64,000 nt of DNA from JBHJGP01 sp050331695 (lineage in GTDB: Bacteria; Pseudomonadota; Alphaproteobacteria; Geminicoccales; Geminicoccaceae), in contig JBHJGP010000010.1 of the NCBI GenBank assembly GCA_050331695.1, forward strand, positions 1 through 64,000. Reading direction: 5' to 3'. Each line of letters begins with the position of its first letter. Position 1 is the first letter of the stretch. Of this stretch, positions 44,686-53,926 are shown piece by piece. The position numbers and the translations under genes were made by a program. The notes below the pieces were generated by a model. The model was not told the DNA's origin and made no database searches. It saw only the letters and a program-made list of their open reading frames with translations.

Positions 44686-45603
44686 TCAGCCCGAGCCAAG
44701 CATGGTGCCGACTGGAACCTGGCGGCCCCGCAGGAAATCCGTGCTCGCCATCGCCTTCTTGCCCGCCATCTGAATGGTTTCGAGACAGAGTGCCCCGGCG
44801 CCACAGGCGACGGTCAGGGGATCAAGGACCACCTGACCCGCTGGTCCTTGACGATCGCTGAAGGACGCGCTCAGCACCCGAAGACGATCGGGGCCAAGGG
44901 TTGTCCAGGCCTGAGGATGGAAGGCCCGGATCTGTCGTTGGATCGAGACGGCTGATCGATGCCAGTCGATCTCGAACTCATGGCGCTCGATCTTATGGGC
45001 GTAGGTCGCGCCTTCGCGTGCCTGGGGGGTTGCCGTCGCCGAGCCGTCGGCGAGCTTTGGCAACAGGTGCGTCAGGAGGTCGGCACCCAATTCGGCGAGG
45101 CGGGCCCGAAGGTCCGGTCCCGTTTCGTGCGGACCGATACCGGTTTCGGCGCAGACGAAAACATCACCGGTATCGAGGCCCTTTTCCATCTGGAACAGAC
45201 AAACTCCGGTTTGCGAATCGCCGGCCATGATGGCGCGTTCGACCGGTGCCGCACCGCGCCAACGCGGCAACAGCGAGCCGTGGACGTTGATGCAGCCGAG
45301 CCGTGGGGTGTCGAGAACGCTCCGGGGCAGAAGCAGCCCGTAAGCCGCGACGATGGCTAAATCTGACTCGAGCCCGGCGAGGCGCGCCTGGATCTCCGGC
45401 CCCTGCAGGCTCACCGGCGTTTCGACCGCGAGGCCGAGCTCGATCGCCTTCTCGTGGACCGGCGTCCTTCGGTCCCTGTGGCCGCGTCCGGCCGGCCTCG
45501 GCGGCTGGCTCAACACCAGGGCGAGCTCGACGGACGGCTCGTGGTGAAGCCGTTCCAGGGCGGGAAGCGCGAAATCCGCGGTGCCCATGAACAGGACGCG
45601 CAT
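44686..45603 (-). CDS. fmt: Methionyl-tRNA formyltransferase
   Basis: Formylates initiator Met-tRNA. 305 aa: N-terminal formyltransferase domain with MGTADFALPALE (6-17) and the active-site INVHGSLLPRWRGAAP near 105-120 (Asn and His of the HxSLLPRWRGxxP motif), then the C-terminal OB-like domain from HEFEIDW. Lies between def and truA in the operon. Confidence 0.95.
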   Translation of the reverse strand: MRVLFMGTADFALPALERLHHEPSVELALVLSQPPRPAGRGHRDRRTPVHEKAIELGLAVETPVSLQGPEIQARLAGLESDLAIVAAYGLLLPRSVLDTPRLGCINVHGSLLPRWRGAAPVERAIMAGDSQTGVCLFQMEKGLDTGDVFVCAETGIGPHETGPDLRARLAELGADLLTHLLPKLADGSATATPQAREGATYAHKIERHEFEIDWHRSAVSIQRQIRAFHPQAWTTLGPDRLRVLSASFSDRQGPAGQVVLDPLTVACGAGALCLETIQMAGKKAMASTDFLRGRQVPVGTMLGSG

Positions 45604-45624
45604 GGCGGGTACCTCCGGGCCTCG

Positions 45625-46191
45625 TCAGGCCGACCGCTTCGTCCGCTGGCTCTTCTTCAATCGGCGCAAGATCATCGATCGACGGAGCGCGGACAGATGA
45701 TCGACGAACAAGATGCCGTCCAGGTGATCGATCTCGTGCTGAAGGCAACGGGCCAGAAGGCCTTCCGCGTGGATCTCGTGAGAGGTTCCTTCGCGGTCGG
45801 TGTAGCGAACCCGGACTTGCTGCGCTCGTTCGATATCCGCGAACTGGTCGGGCAGACTGAGACAACCCTCCTCGGCGACTTCCGTTTCCGAGCCGAAGGC
45901 GATGATCTCCGGATTGATCAGGAAGATTGGATCGGGGGTTTCCTTGCCGCCAACGTCGATCACCACGGCGCGCTTCTCGACGCCCACCTGCGGCGCGGCG
46001 AGGCCCACGCCGGGCGCGGCATACATCGTCTCCAGCATGTCGTCCATGAGGGCGAGAAGCTCGCCGTCGATGGCCGAGACGGGTTCGGCTTGCCGTTTCA
46101 ACACCGGATGCGGCGCTATGAGGATGGTTCTGAGGCTCATGGACGGTTGGTCGCTCAGATTGGCCGTTTTGGTCAAGGCCCGGTCGGTCAT
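45625..46191 (-). CDS. def: Peptide deformylase
   Basis: Removes the formyl group from nascent proteins, partner of fmt. Metal and catalytic motifs are GVGLAAPQVG, EEGCLSLP and QHEIDHLDG with the HExxH-type pair. ATG 46191 overlaps the recR stop (ATGA) and gives 188 aa; ATG 46140, starting MSLRTILIAPHPVLKR, matches the usual N terminus (171 aa) but has no clear ribosome-binding site. Coupling from recR favours the longer form. Confidence 0.93.
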   Translation of the reverse strand: MTDRALTKTANLSDQPSMSLRTILIAPHPVLKRQAEPVSAIDGELLALMDDMLETMYAAPGVGLAAPQVGVEKRAVVIDVGGKETPDPIFLINPEIIAFGSETEVAEEGCLSLPDQFADIERAQQVRVRYTDREGTSHEIHAEGLLARCLQHEIDHLDGILFVDHLSALRRSMILRRLKKSQRTKRSA

Positions 46192-46790
46192 GAGGAGACG
46201 GGCTGTCGTCCCCGAAAGGCCGCCGTCAGGGTGCCCTCGTCAAGATAGGGGAGTTGGCCGCCCAGCGGAACGCCGTGGCCCAGCCGCGTCACCTCGCCAC
46301 CGAGCGGCGCAATCCGGTCGCGTAGATAGTGCGCCGTTGTCTGCCCCTCGATCGTCGCGCCAAGGGCGATCACCACTTCCTTCACCCCGCTGCCCGGCGC
46401 CAGCCGGTCGAGCAGGCGATCGATCCGGAGATTGTCCGGTCGGACACCGTCCAGCGCCGAAAGGGTGCCGCCCAGCACGTGGTAGCGCCCGCGAAAGACC
46501 GATGACCTTTCGAAGGCCCAAAGATCCTCGATCCCCTCGACGACGCAGATCTCGGCGGGGCTTCTTTCCGCGTCCGCGCAGATCGAACAGGGATCGCGCT
46601 CGTCGAGATTGCCGCAAACCGTGCAGGTCATCACCCGGCTGGCGACCGCCTGGAGCGCCGCGATAAGGGGATCGAGCCGGGCCGAGCGATCCTGCAGGAG
46701 ATGAAGTACCAACCGTCGCGCCGAGCGCGGACCGAGGCCCGGCGAGCGCGTCAGCAGCGTGATCAAGCGGTTCAGATCCCGCGACGCCAT
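46188..46790 (-). CDS. recR: Recombination protein RecR
   Basis: 200-aa RecFOR-pathway protein that helps load RecA on gapped DNA. An N-terminal HhH (PGLGPRSARRLVLHLLQ), a four-cysteine zinc finger (CTVC and CSIC, about 57-72), a Toprim domain (ICVVEGIEDLWAFE) and the C-terminal Walker-B-like region are all present. Follows ybaB by 28 bp. Confidence 0.95.
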   Translation of the reverse strand: MASRDLNRLITLLTRSPGLGPRSARRLVLHLLQDRSARLDPLIAALQAVASRVMTCTVCGNLDERDPCSICADAERSPAEICVVEGIEDLWAFERSSVFRGRYHVLGGTLSALDGVRPDNLRIDRLLDRLAPGSGVKEVVIALGATIEGQTTAHYLRDRIAPLGGEVTRLGHGVPLGGQLPYLDEGTLTAAFRGRQPVSS

Positions 46791-46818
46791 CGGTTTTCGT
46801 CAGTGCTCCGGATGGCCG

Positions 46819-47142
46819 CTAGAACGGCAGCTTCATGCCCGGCGGTAACGGCAAGCCGCCGGTGAGCTTGCCCATCTCGTCCTGAACGGTGCTCTCCACC
46901 TTGCTCTTGGCATCGCCCACGGCGGCCACGATCAGATCCTCCAGAACTTCAACATCGTCGGCGCTGACCAGCGACGGGTCGATCTTCAGCCGGCGAAGCT
47001 CGCCCTTGCCGTTCATCGTCGCCTGGACCATGCCGCCACCGGCGGCGCCATCGATCTCCAGATCGCCCAGCTTGGCCTGCATGTCGGCCATCTTCTGCTG
47101 GATCTTCTGGGCCTCTTTCAACATGTTGCCGATATTCTTCAT
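46819..47142 (-). CDS. YbaB/EbfC nucleoid-associated protein
   Basis: 107-aa small DNA-binding protein of the YbaB/EbfC family. It starts MKNIGNMLKEAQKIQQKM, the hallmark N terminus, and forms tweezer-like dimers. The start overlaps the dnaX stop by 4 bp; the dnaX-ybaB-recR order is widely conserved. Ends in TAG. Confidence 0.93.
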   Translation of the reverse strand: MKNIGNMLKEAQKIQQKMADMQAKLGDLEIDGAAGGGMVQATMNGKGELRRLKIDPSLVSADDVEVLEDLIVAAVGDAKSKVESTVQDEMGKLTGGLPLPPGMKLPF

Positions 47143-48839
47143 CGATCTGTCGATCCCGTTGCTGATGGGGGAGCCACCGGTTGGTCCTCCGGTTCGGTCG
47201 CGAAACCAAGAATGGTGGCGCCGGGGAATTTTTCGAGAACCGCTTTGACCTCCGGGTGGTCTTGCAGTTTTTTCAGTCGTTCATGCTGTCGCTTGCGGTC
47301 ACGCTCGGCGAGCGTCTCCGGCCCACCGGGACCTTCCGCCGCGACGACCACCCAGCGGCGCCCGGTCTCCTGACCCAGGACCTGCTGCAAGCGCCTGTCA
47401 ATATCGTTCGGGACGCCCGGGTTCCAGCGAAGCTCGATCCGTCCAGGCTCGAAACGAAAGACCCGCGCGCTTTCCCGGACGTAAGCCCCCAGCATCGGTT
47501 CCCGCGATCGCCGCAAAAGTGTCACGACCTCATCAAGGTTCTGGGGCATCGACGGCAGCTCGGCGGGTCGCTCATCCGCTCCGCCCTGGCCCGTAGCCTC
47601 GATCGTCGCGGTCTCAAGCGGGACCTCGGACCTCGCAACCGGAATAGGCGCCGCCGGCTCCGTCTCGCGCGATAAGGTGGCGCTCGCGGTCGTCATCTCT
47701 TGATCTCGGATCAAGCGCATCAGGGCATCCGGAGGCGGCAGTTTGGCGGCCGAGCCAAGCCGCACCAAAAGCATCTCGGCGGCGGCCAGCGGATCGGGCG
47801 CGGTGCGCACTTCCTCCAGACCCTTGAGCAGCATCTGCCAGGCGCGGGAAAGCTCCGCCAGACCCAGCTTTTGCATGAGGTCTCGAAGGTCGGGATCTCT
47901 GGTTTCGGCGCGCTCGCCCACATGCGCCTGGGTCAGCTCGTGGACCAGAGCCAGAAGATCCTGGACGACCAGGCTCGGATCCTGGCCCTGAGCGTAAGCT
48001 CCAGCCAGGCGGTCGAGGGCGATCTTGATCTCACCGTCGGCGAGCGCTGCCAAGAGGGTCACGCTGTCGTCGCGGTCCGCGAGACCCATCATATCGACCA
48101 CGGTTTTGCGCTCGATCCGGCCCTCGGCCAAGGTCATCGCCTGGTCCAGGAGTGACAGCCCATCCCGCACTGAACCGTCCGCGGCCCGGGCGATGAGCTC
48201 AAGCGCGCCCGTCGAGATCTCGATCCCCTGATCTTCGGCGATCGCGGCGAAATGGCGGGTCAGATCGGCCAGATCCACCCGGCGCAGATCGAACCTCTGG
48301 CACCGCGACAGGACTGTCACCGGCAGCTTGCGGATCTCCGTGGTGGCGAAGACGAACTTCACGTGCGGCGGTGGCTCCTCCAAGGTCTTGAGGAGCGCGT
48401 TGAAGGCCTTCTCCGACAGCATGTGGATTTCGTCGATGATATAGATCTTGTAGCGGCCGGAGCCGGGCGCGTAGCGAACCGATTCCACGAGCTCGCGAAC
48501 GTCGTCGATGCCCGTGCGTGTTGCCGCATCCATCTCGATTACATCGATGTGACGGTCTTCCGCGATGGCGACGCAGGGCTCGCAAAAACCGCAAGGCTCG
48601 GGCGTCGGCCCGCCTTGTCCGTCCGGGCCAACGCAATTGAGCGCCCGGGCGATGATCCGGGCGGTCGTGGTCTTACCGACGCCTCGGATGCCGGTCAGCA
48701 GAAAGGCATGGGCGATGCGGCCGCTTTTGAACGCATTGGTCAGCGTTCGGACACAAGCGTTCTGGCCGACCAACTCCGACAAGCGCTGCGGCCGATAGGC
48801 GCGGGCCAGAACCCGATAGGGTGGGGGGCTTTCGGTCAC
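47139..48839 (-). CDS. dnaX: DNA polymerase III subunits gamma/tau
   Basis: Clamp-loader ATPase. GTG 48839 is the preferred start: the product begins MTESPPPYRVLARAYRPQRL, as in homologues, and the longer reading frame to 49001 passes through the SRP RNA gene. 566 aa. Walker A GIRGVGKT is at 50-57, the zinc-binding Cys cluster (with CGFCEPC) near 66-83, Walker B IIDEIHML and the sensor-1/SRC motif LSRCQRFDLRR follow. The C-terminal region (about 370 onward) is the tau-like extension. First protein gene of dnaX-ybaB-recR-def-fmt-truA. Confidence 0.94.
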   Translation of the reverse strand: MTESPPPYRVLARAYRPQRLSELVGQNACVRTLTNAFKSGRIAHAFLLTGIRGVGKTTTARIIARALNCVGPDGQGGPTPEPCGFCEPCVAIAEDRHIDVIEMDAATRTGIDDVRELVESVRYAPGSGRYKIYIIDEIHMLSEKAFNALLKTLEEPPPHVKFVFATTEIRKLPVTVLSRCQRFDLRRVDLADLTRHFAAIAEDQGIEISTGALELIARAADGSVRDGLSLLDQAMTLAEGRIERKTVVDMMGLADRDDSVTLLAALADGEIKIALDRLAGAYAQGQDPSLVVQDLLALVHELTQAHVGERAETRDPDLRDLMQKLGLAELSRAWQMLLKGLEEVRTAPDPLAAAEMLLVRLGSAAKLPPPDALMRLIRDQEMTTASATLSRETEPAAPIPVARSEVPLETATIEATGQGGADERPAELPSMPQNLDEVVTLLRRSREPMLGAYVRESARVFRFEPGRIELRWNPGVPNDIDRRLQQVLGQETGRRWVVVAAEGPGGPETLAERDRKRQHERLKKLQDHPEVKAVLEKFPGATILGFATEPEDQPVAPPSATGSTDR

Positions 48840-48909
48840 GCCGCAGGACGGGCGACGGCGGAAGAGCGGGGCAAGCGTGTCATCGATCAGCGCCGGGGCG
48901 GGAAAACCG

Positions 48910-49010
48910 GGTGGAGAGTTGGGATGCGACCCGGTTCGAAACTCGTTACGGCTGCTTCCTTCCGGACCTGACCGGGTTGGCGAGGGAACCGTCCGCGCCA
49001 ACTCTCCAAC
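48910..49010 (-). ncRNA. ffs: Signal recognition particle RNA (4.5S, small bacterial type)
   Basis: On the reverse strand the sequence contains the conserved apical domain AGGTCCGGAAGGAAGCAGCC (complement of 48949-48968), with the GGAA tetraloop. The RNA ends pair perfectly over 10 bp: GGAGAGTTGG (complement of 49007-48998) with CCAACTCTCC (complement of 48922-48913). An inner ACCCGGT/ACCGGGT helix also forms. Length about 100 nt; exact ends are estimated. It lies about 70 bp upstream of dnaX, a common position in alphaproteobacteria. Confidence 0.92.
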
Positions 49011-49095
49011 CCAACTATTGGCAATTGGAACGCCGCGTGCAAGGTGCGTGTGGCAATCGGGACCGACTTTGTCCGACTTAACGAACAGGAAATCG

Positions 49096-49986
49096 ATGGT
49101 CAGGCCGATTAACGCTCCACCCCATGTTTACGCTGGCGCCGGTTTCGCCCGGGCCGCCGAACGGCGAAAGGATGCGGCCTGGCTCGAAGAAAAAAGGCGC
49201 CATTCAGACAGTGAATTGGTGATCCTGAGGGGCACGCGGCTTCAGGTCGCCGAGCGAGGCGACGGCTTAAAACTGGTCCGCTGGACAGTTGCCGAAATGG
49301 GAGGAGAGATTACCGCCGAGGCCTCCTTCTTGGGTGAAGACGAGGGCCGCGCCGTGTTCGCGCTCCTGGGTGACGATCAGGAGGACGAGACCGCTTTCGA
49401 GCTTCGCGAGATCGGACCCAGGCTCACGCGGACCGATGCCGGGCTCGCGGCCTACGCCCGAGGCCTCGCCCATTGGCATAACAGTCACCGCTTTTGTCCC
49501 ATCTGCGGTGGCGCGACGGAGATCGTCGATGCCGGCCATGGGCGCCGATGCAAGGCCTGTGGACGGCCGCAGTTTCCACGCACCGACCCGGCCGTCATCA
49601 TGCTCGTGACCCATGGCGAACACTGCCTGCTCGCCCGCAATCCGCGTTTCCCCAAAGGCATGTATTCCACCCTCGCAGGCTTCGTCGAACCGGGCGAAAG
49701 TCTGGAAGAGGCGGTTGCCCGGGAGGTCTTGGAGGAGGTCGGCATAGCCATCACCGATACGACCTACCGCTCGTCCCAGCCCTGGCCGTTTCCGGCCTCC
49801 CTCATGGTTGGTTTTCGGGCGCGGGCACTGGAGCGCGAGCTGACGGTCGATCCCGAGGAACTGGCCGATGCCGGCTGGTATGAAAGACGCGTTCTGCTCG
49901 ACGAGGCTCGGCGGCCGATCATCCTGCCACGTCCGGATTCGATTGCCCGGTTTTTGGTCGAGGAGTGGCTTTTGGAGGGCGATTGA
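49096..49986 (+). CDS. nudC: NADH pyrophosphatase / NAD-cap hydrolase NudC
   Basis: Nudix enzyme that cleaves NADH and removes NAD caps from RNA. ATG 49096 with GGA upstream gives 296 aa; longer readings run into the SRP RNA region. Four-cysteine zinc finger (CPIC, then CKAC, about 135-155), the Nudix box GFVEPGESLEEAVAREVLEE near 195-214 and the NADH-specific SQPWPFPASLM motif near 227-237 are all intact. Confidence 0.95.
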   Translation: MVRPINAPPHVYAGAGFARAAERRKDAAWLEEKRRHSDSELVILRGTRLQVAERGDGLKLVRWTVAEMGGEITAEASFLGEDEGRAVFALLGDDQEDETAFELREIGPRLTRTDAGLAAYARGLAHWHNSHRFCPICGGATEIVDAGHGRRCKACGRPQFPRTDPAVIMLVTHGEHCLLARNPRFPKGMYSTLAGFVEPGESLEEAVAREVLEEVGIAITDTTYRSSQPWPFPASLMVGFRARALERELTVDPEELADAGWYERRVLLDEARRPIILPRPDSIARFLVEEWLLEGD

Positions 49987-50001
49987 GCCGCTGGATCACG
50001 A

Positions 50002-50448
50002 CTAGCCCGGCCAGTTCAGCGACGCTTCCGGATCGACTTGCGACTGCAGTCTTAGAGCCGCCTGCCGGGCGAAGGTGATCAGCATCGCCTTGCGCCGGGC
50101 GGCGGTGAGCGGCGGTGTCGGTTCGGGCTCGCGCACGACCTCCGCGTCGAAGCCGTCGGCGATCAAAATGCCAACCGCATCAGGCAGCCTTCCTCGGTCG
50201 AACGCCTCGTCGACCGCGAAGAAAAACCGGTCCGTGTAGGTCAGATAGTCGGTCCACTTCCGATCAGCGGCGAAATCGGGATGGCCCGATTTGACCTCGA
50301 CCAGGGTGATCGCGCCCCGGGCGTCGACGCCGACCACGTCCGCCCGCCTGTGATTGGCGAGCACCATTTCCGGCAGGACCGCGAGCCCGTGGGCCCGAAG
50401 ATGGCGACACACCCCTCGCGTGATCCGAACCGTGGCTTCCGAGAGCAT
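50002..50448 (-). CDS. mmcB: MmcB-family DNA repair protein
   Basis: 148-aa protein of the MmcB family, named from a Caulobacter DNA-damage protein. It shows a PD-(D/E)xK-like nuclease core: Asp in HRRADVVGVDARG, then LVEVKSGHPDFAADRKW with the E-x-K pair. Likely a small structure-specific nuclease in mitomycin-type damage repair. No GTTC-N7-GTTC LexA box is visible upstream. Ends in TAG. Confidence 0.85.
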   Translation of the reverse strand: MLSEATVRITRGVCRHLRAHGLAVLPEMVLANHRRADVVGVDARGAITLVEVKSGHPDFAADRKWTDYLTYTDRFFFAVDEAFDRGRLPDAVGILIADGFDAEVVREPEPTPPLTAARRKAMLITFARQAALRLQSQVDPEASLNWPG

Positions 50449-50547
50449 GGAGCAGGATGGAGCGCATCGCCGGTCTTTCTGTCAACGCTCCTTTAACGAG
50501 GTCCGGGTAAGTTGGGCTGGCTTTTCCTTTGCCATAAGCGGATCGCG

Positions 50548-50562
50548 GGCGCCCCTGGCGCC
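50548..50562 (+). repeat. Short GC hairpin just upstream of the DUF2336 start
   Basis: GGCGCC-CCT-GGCGCC (50548-50562), 21 bp before ATG 50584. The two copies can pair as a tight stem that could sit in the leader RNA. Confidence 0.35.
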
Positions 50563-50583
50563 GGTTGGGAGCCGGTCGAGAGC

Positions 50584-51744
50584 ATGAGCACATCGAACAA
50601 TCTCGCGGTTGCGCAAGCGCCGGCGGCGGGCGGGCGCCGCCGTCAGATGATGGCCCAGGCCGCCACCGACAAGGCGCTGACCGTCGCCGACGTCCGGGCG
50701 CTCGAGGGCGACAGCTCGCCCCAGGCCCGGGCGATCATCGCCCGCAAGTTCGGCAGCCAATATGACGAGCTGAGCCAGGGCGGCCACAAAGACCTTAGCG
50801 ACGCGATCCTTCATCTGCTGCTCAAGGACGTGGAGGGCCAGGTTCGGGCCGCGCTCGCCGAAGAGGTGTCGATGAGCTCGAACCTGCCGGTGCCGGCGGT
50901 CAAGGCGCTGGCCCACGACCACATTTCCGTGGCCGCGCCGATCCTGCAGAACAGTCCGCTGCTCACGGACGAGGATCTGGTCGACGTCGTGCGCACCAAT
51001 GCGATGCAGTACGCGCTGGCCGTCGCCGGCCGCGAAAACATCTCCGAGGCCGTGTCGGAAGCCCTGGTCGACACCGGTGAAAGCGAGGTCGTGTTTCGCC
51101 TGGTCGGTAACCACAAGGCCAAGCTCTCGACCAAGACCATGCAGCGGGTGGTCGATGACTATTCGGAGCATGATGCGATCCGCGACCGTGTGGTTCGCCG
51201 TCCGGACCTGCCCTACGAGCTGGTCGAGGAGCTGGTGGGTCTGATCGGCGACCGCCTGCAGTGGGAGCTGATCGAAAAGCGCAAGATGGAGCCGGACGAA
51301 GCCGCGCGTATCGTCGGCGCCGCCCGGGACAAGGCTTCGATCGCACTCGTCGCCCATGAACAGAGTGATCGGAAACTCGAACAGCATATGCGAGAACAGT
51401 ATCTGGCCGGCGAACTCGACCACGAGACGGTCTTGGGCTTTCTTCGTGACGGCGAGATCGACAAGTTCGAGCAGGCTTTATCGTTCCATGCCGGATTGGA
51501 ACGCGAGCGGATCCGAAAGCTGGTCTATAATTCGGACCGCCGCTATCTGGCGGCGCTTTGCGTGGCTGCCGATTTCTCGACGCCCCACTATGTGATGCTC
51601 CGGATGGCGGTCGAATTGGCTGAATCCAGCCTCGCTAACGGCCGCTCGGCCAGCTACGCCGCGGACACCATGCAATTCGTCCGCAACCAATACGAACAGA
51701 TGAAACTGAAGAAGGACCTGATCGACGATCTTCTTCAGCGCTGA
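50584..51744 (+). CDS. DUF2336 protein, alpha-helical repeat
   Basis: 386-aa protein of the DUF2336 family, found mainly in alphaproteobacteria. It looks like a helical-repeat scaffold: repeated leucine- and alanine-rich helices such as EGQVRAALAEEV, LPVPAVKALAHDH and ELVEELVGLIGDRL. No enzyme motif is seen and no transmembrane helix. ATG 50584 (after GAGAG) is preferred to an in-frame start at 50512. Function unknown. Confidence 0.82.
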   Translation: MSTSNNLAVAQAPAAGGRRRQMMAQAATDKALTVADVRALEGDSSPQARAIIARKFGSQYDELSQGGHKDLSDAILHLLLKDVEGQVRAALAEEVSMSSNLPVPAVKALAHDHISVAAPILQNSPLLTDEDLVDVVRTNAMQYALAVAGRENISEAVSEALVDTGESEVVFRLVGNHKAKLSTKTMQRVVDDYSEHDAIRDRVVRRPDLPYELVEELVGLIGDRLQWELIEKRKMEPDEAARIVGAARDKASIALVAHEQSDRKLEQHMREQYLAGELDHETVLGFLRDGEIDKFEQALSFHAGLERERIRKLVYNSDRRYLAALCVAADFSTPHYVMLRMAVELAESSLANGRSASYAADTMQFVRNQYEQMKLKKDLIDDLLQR

Positions 51745-51889
51745 GGCGACCGACCGTCCGACAAGGCTCGAGCGGGTCAATCGGCGCCCTGCGTAGCGTC
51801 TCCCAGACGTCTGCCTCTGCGTGGGTGGTGCGGCTGCGGCAACGTGAGCGGGGAAGAGCCCTCCGAAGCGTCGTTCCCGTTCGTTCGCC

Positions 51890-52927
51890 TTAAAGAGCCT
51901 GCATCTGCCGGGTCCGGGCCGCCGTCTTGATTGCGGTGATCACCTTGAGCGCTTTCAGCCCGTCCCGTCCGGTGACAAGCGGCGCGGCATCGCCACGCGC
52001 CACGGCGGCGAAGTGGCGGATCTGGCGGACCAACGGATCTTCGCGCGCGACCTCGATACGGTCACAAACCATCTCCGAATGCCAGGAGGGCTCGCCCCGA
52101 TGGCTCCAGATCGACAGATCGGGTATCGACAGCGACGCTTCCGTACCGCCGATCATGTAAGCGAAACTGTCTGTGACCGGGTAGGCCGGGTTTTCGGCGG
52201 CCGTCAACTCCCAGCTCCAGGGTGCCGCAACGCTGTCCGAGACGGAAACCGTGCCGATGGCACCGTTGCGAAAGACCAAGACCGCCGCGGCCGTGTCTTC
52301 GACGCTCCCGCCGCGCCGCAAGAGCGCTTCGGTCGCCTGAACGCTATCGATGTCACCGCACAGGTGGAGCAATAGGTCGATATCATGGATCAGATTGATG
52401 AAGACCGGGCCGGCACCGACCGTCCGTCGCCAGCTGGCACCGAAATAGGCGTCCGGCTTGCGTAGCCAGCAATGGGCACTGACCGTCCGGATTTGGCCGA
52501 CCCGGCCGGTGCCGACGATCGACTTGGCGGCGTCGATCAACGGGTTGTAGCGCCGGTGATGGCCGACCAGCAAAGCGATCTTGGCCGCCTCGGCCGCGGC
52601 CACCAATCGCTCCGCCTCGCCGACCGTGCTGGCAAGCGGCTTCTCGATCAACACCGGCGTCCCGGTCTCGATGCAAGCGAGCCCATCCGCCTCGTGTCTC
52701 TGGTTGGGGGTGGCGACGATCACGCCATCGGGCCGTTCAGCGGCGATCAGTTCAGACACGTCACCATAAAGCGGGACGCCGCAGCCGCGGGCGACGTCAC
52801 GGGCCGCAGGTGAGGGATCGGCGATGGCACAGAGCAAAGCGTCTTTGGCGGCGATCGCCGCGTGGCGCCGGCCGATCAGACCAACGCCGGCAACCGCCAG
52901 TCGGACATTTTTGGTCAAAGCGGACAC
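51890..52927 (-). CDS. Gfo/Idh/MocA-family oxidoreductase
   Basis: 345-aa NAD(P)-dependent dehydrogenase. N-terminal Rossmann fold VAGVGLIGRRHAAIA near 13-27, the conserved EKP (IEKPLAS) near 95-101, and the catalytic His/Asp segment NLIHDIDLLLHLCGD near 178-192. Probably acts on an inositol- or sugar-like substrate; which one cannot be read from the sequence. Convergent with the DUF2336 gene across 145 bp that hold only a 10-bp palindrome CAGACGTCTG (51804-51813). Confidence 0.88.
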   Translation of the reverse strand: MSALTKNVRLAVAGVGLIGRRHAAIAAKDALLCAIADPSPAARDVARGCGVPLYGDVSELIAAERPDGVIVATPNQRHEADGLACIETGTPVLIEKPLASTVGEAERLVAAAEAAKIALLVGHHRRYNPLIDAAKSIVGTGRVGQIRTVSAHCWLRKPDAYFGASWRRTVGAGPVFINLIHDIDLLLHLCGDIDSVQATEALLRRGGSVEDTAAAVLVFRNGAIGTVSVSDSVAAPWSWELTAAENPAYPVTDSFAYMIGGTEASLSIPDLSIWSHRGEPSWHSEMVCDRIEVAREDPLVRQIRHFAAVARGDAAPLVTGRDGLKALKVITAIKTAARTRQMQAL

Positions 52928-52988
52928 CGTCGATCATAGGCCATGGGCGCCGCGCCTCACGGGTCGATATTCCGAAGGACAAAAAGGC

Positions 52989-53702
52989 TCAGAGGGGCGT
53001 CGCGAAGGTTTTCGGCCTTTGGGTGATGGGATCGATGATCGGTACACCCGAATATTGAGCGACGAAGGCGCGCCTCGGCCTGGCGGTCGTGTTGGCGGAT
53101 GAGCGATGCAAGGTGACCGACGAGAACAAAACGATCGAACCGGCAGAGACGATGGCCGGCACGCCCGGCTCATCGCCGTCATATCCTACCAATTCCTTGC
53201 CCGCTTCATCCCGACGGTGCTCACTCACGGACATATCCCGGCGCAGATCGCGGGGCAGAATGTAGACGGCGCCGTTCTCGACCGTCGTGTCGTCCAAAGC
53301 GATCCAGACGGTGAGATAGGGTTTGTGCCCGAAGCCGACATAGCCGCTGTCCTGGTGCCAGGCGAAGGAGGCTCCGGTTCTTGGCCCCTTGACCACGAAC
53401 TGCTCGTTGAAGAGGTGGGGACGGGCGCCGACGACCGGCGAGACCAGGTCTCTCATCCCGGGGCCAAGGACGAACGACGCGAGTTCGGGCTTGTCCTTAT
53501 GGCGATGGCGCAGGAAGCGCCGATCGTGGCCCCGGCCGATGTCGTGACCCTTGCCGCCCTCATCATCGTCCGGCGGTTCCGCCAAGAGATCGTCGCAAAT
53601 CCCCCGTAGCTGGGCCAGCTCGTCCGGCTCGAGGTGATCGGCCAAAATCACGTAACCGTTCTCGAGGAACGCCTGTTTAACCTCGGATGTCAGGGGCTGC
53701 AT
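52989..53702 (-). CDS. Phytanoyl-CoA dioxygenase (PhyH)-family protein
   Basis: 237-aa Fe(II)/2-oxoglutarate oxygenase of the PhyH family. The iron ligands are H116 and D118 (WHQDSGY) and H199 (VTLHRSS), with the 2-oxoglutarate Arg probably R210 (ARPRRAF). The substrate is unknown; some relatives hydroxylate acyl-CoA, others small osmolytes or antibiotics. Followed in the same direction by the Gfo/Idh/MocA oxidoreductase after 61 bp, possibly a joint catabolic unit. Confidence 0.87.
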   Translation of the reverse strand: MQPLTSEVKQAFLENGYVILADHLEPDELAQLRGICDDLLAEPPDDDEGGKGHDIGRGHDRRFLRHRHKDKPELASFVLGPGMRDLVSPVVGARPHLFNEQFVVKGPRTGASFAWHQDSGYVGFGHKPYLTVWIALDDTTVENGAVYILPRDLRRDMSVSEHRRDEAGKELVGYDGDEPGVPAIVSAGSIVLFSSVTLHRSSANTTARPRRAFVAQYSGVPIIDPITQRPKTFATPL

Positions 53703-53926
53703 GGCTCAGTTCCGGCTCCCATAATTTGCCTCGATCGGAACGAGGTGTTTTCGTCATTTCGATCTTATCGCCCGAGGCGTTCCGCGTCAGGAGCTGGCGG
53801 GGCATCCATCGCCTTGCATCCGCCGGTTGGCCCGCGAATAGTGGCCCGACAAACGGCAAGGGAGCGGTTTGATGACCTACTGTAAAGCGGGTTGCGCCTT
53901 GCCAGGACGAAGATTTCGGGGACATC

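Noticed and set aside
48925..48950. GGTTCGAA as a tRNA T-loop
   Set aside because: It belongs to the SRP RNA helix region; no acceptor, D or anticodon stems are present.
50449..50583. LexA box for mmcB
   Set aside because: No GTTC-N7-GTTC or its complement occurs in the gap.
53703..53926. Small ORF on the plus strand (53869-54081)
   Set aside because: It overlaps the DUF1801 gene in another frame, and its Arg-rich composition is typical of a shadow frame.
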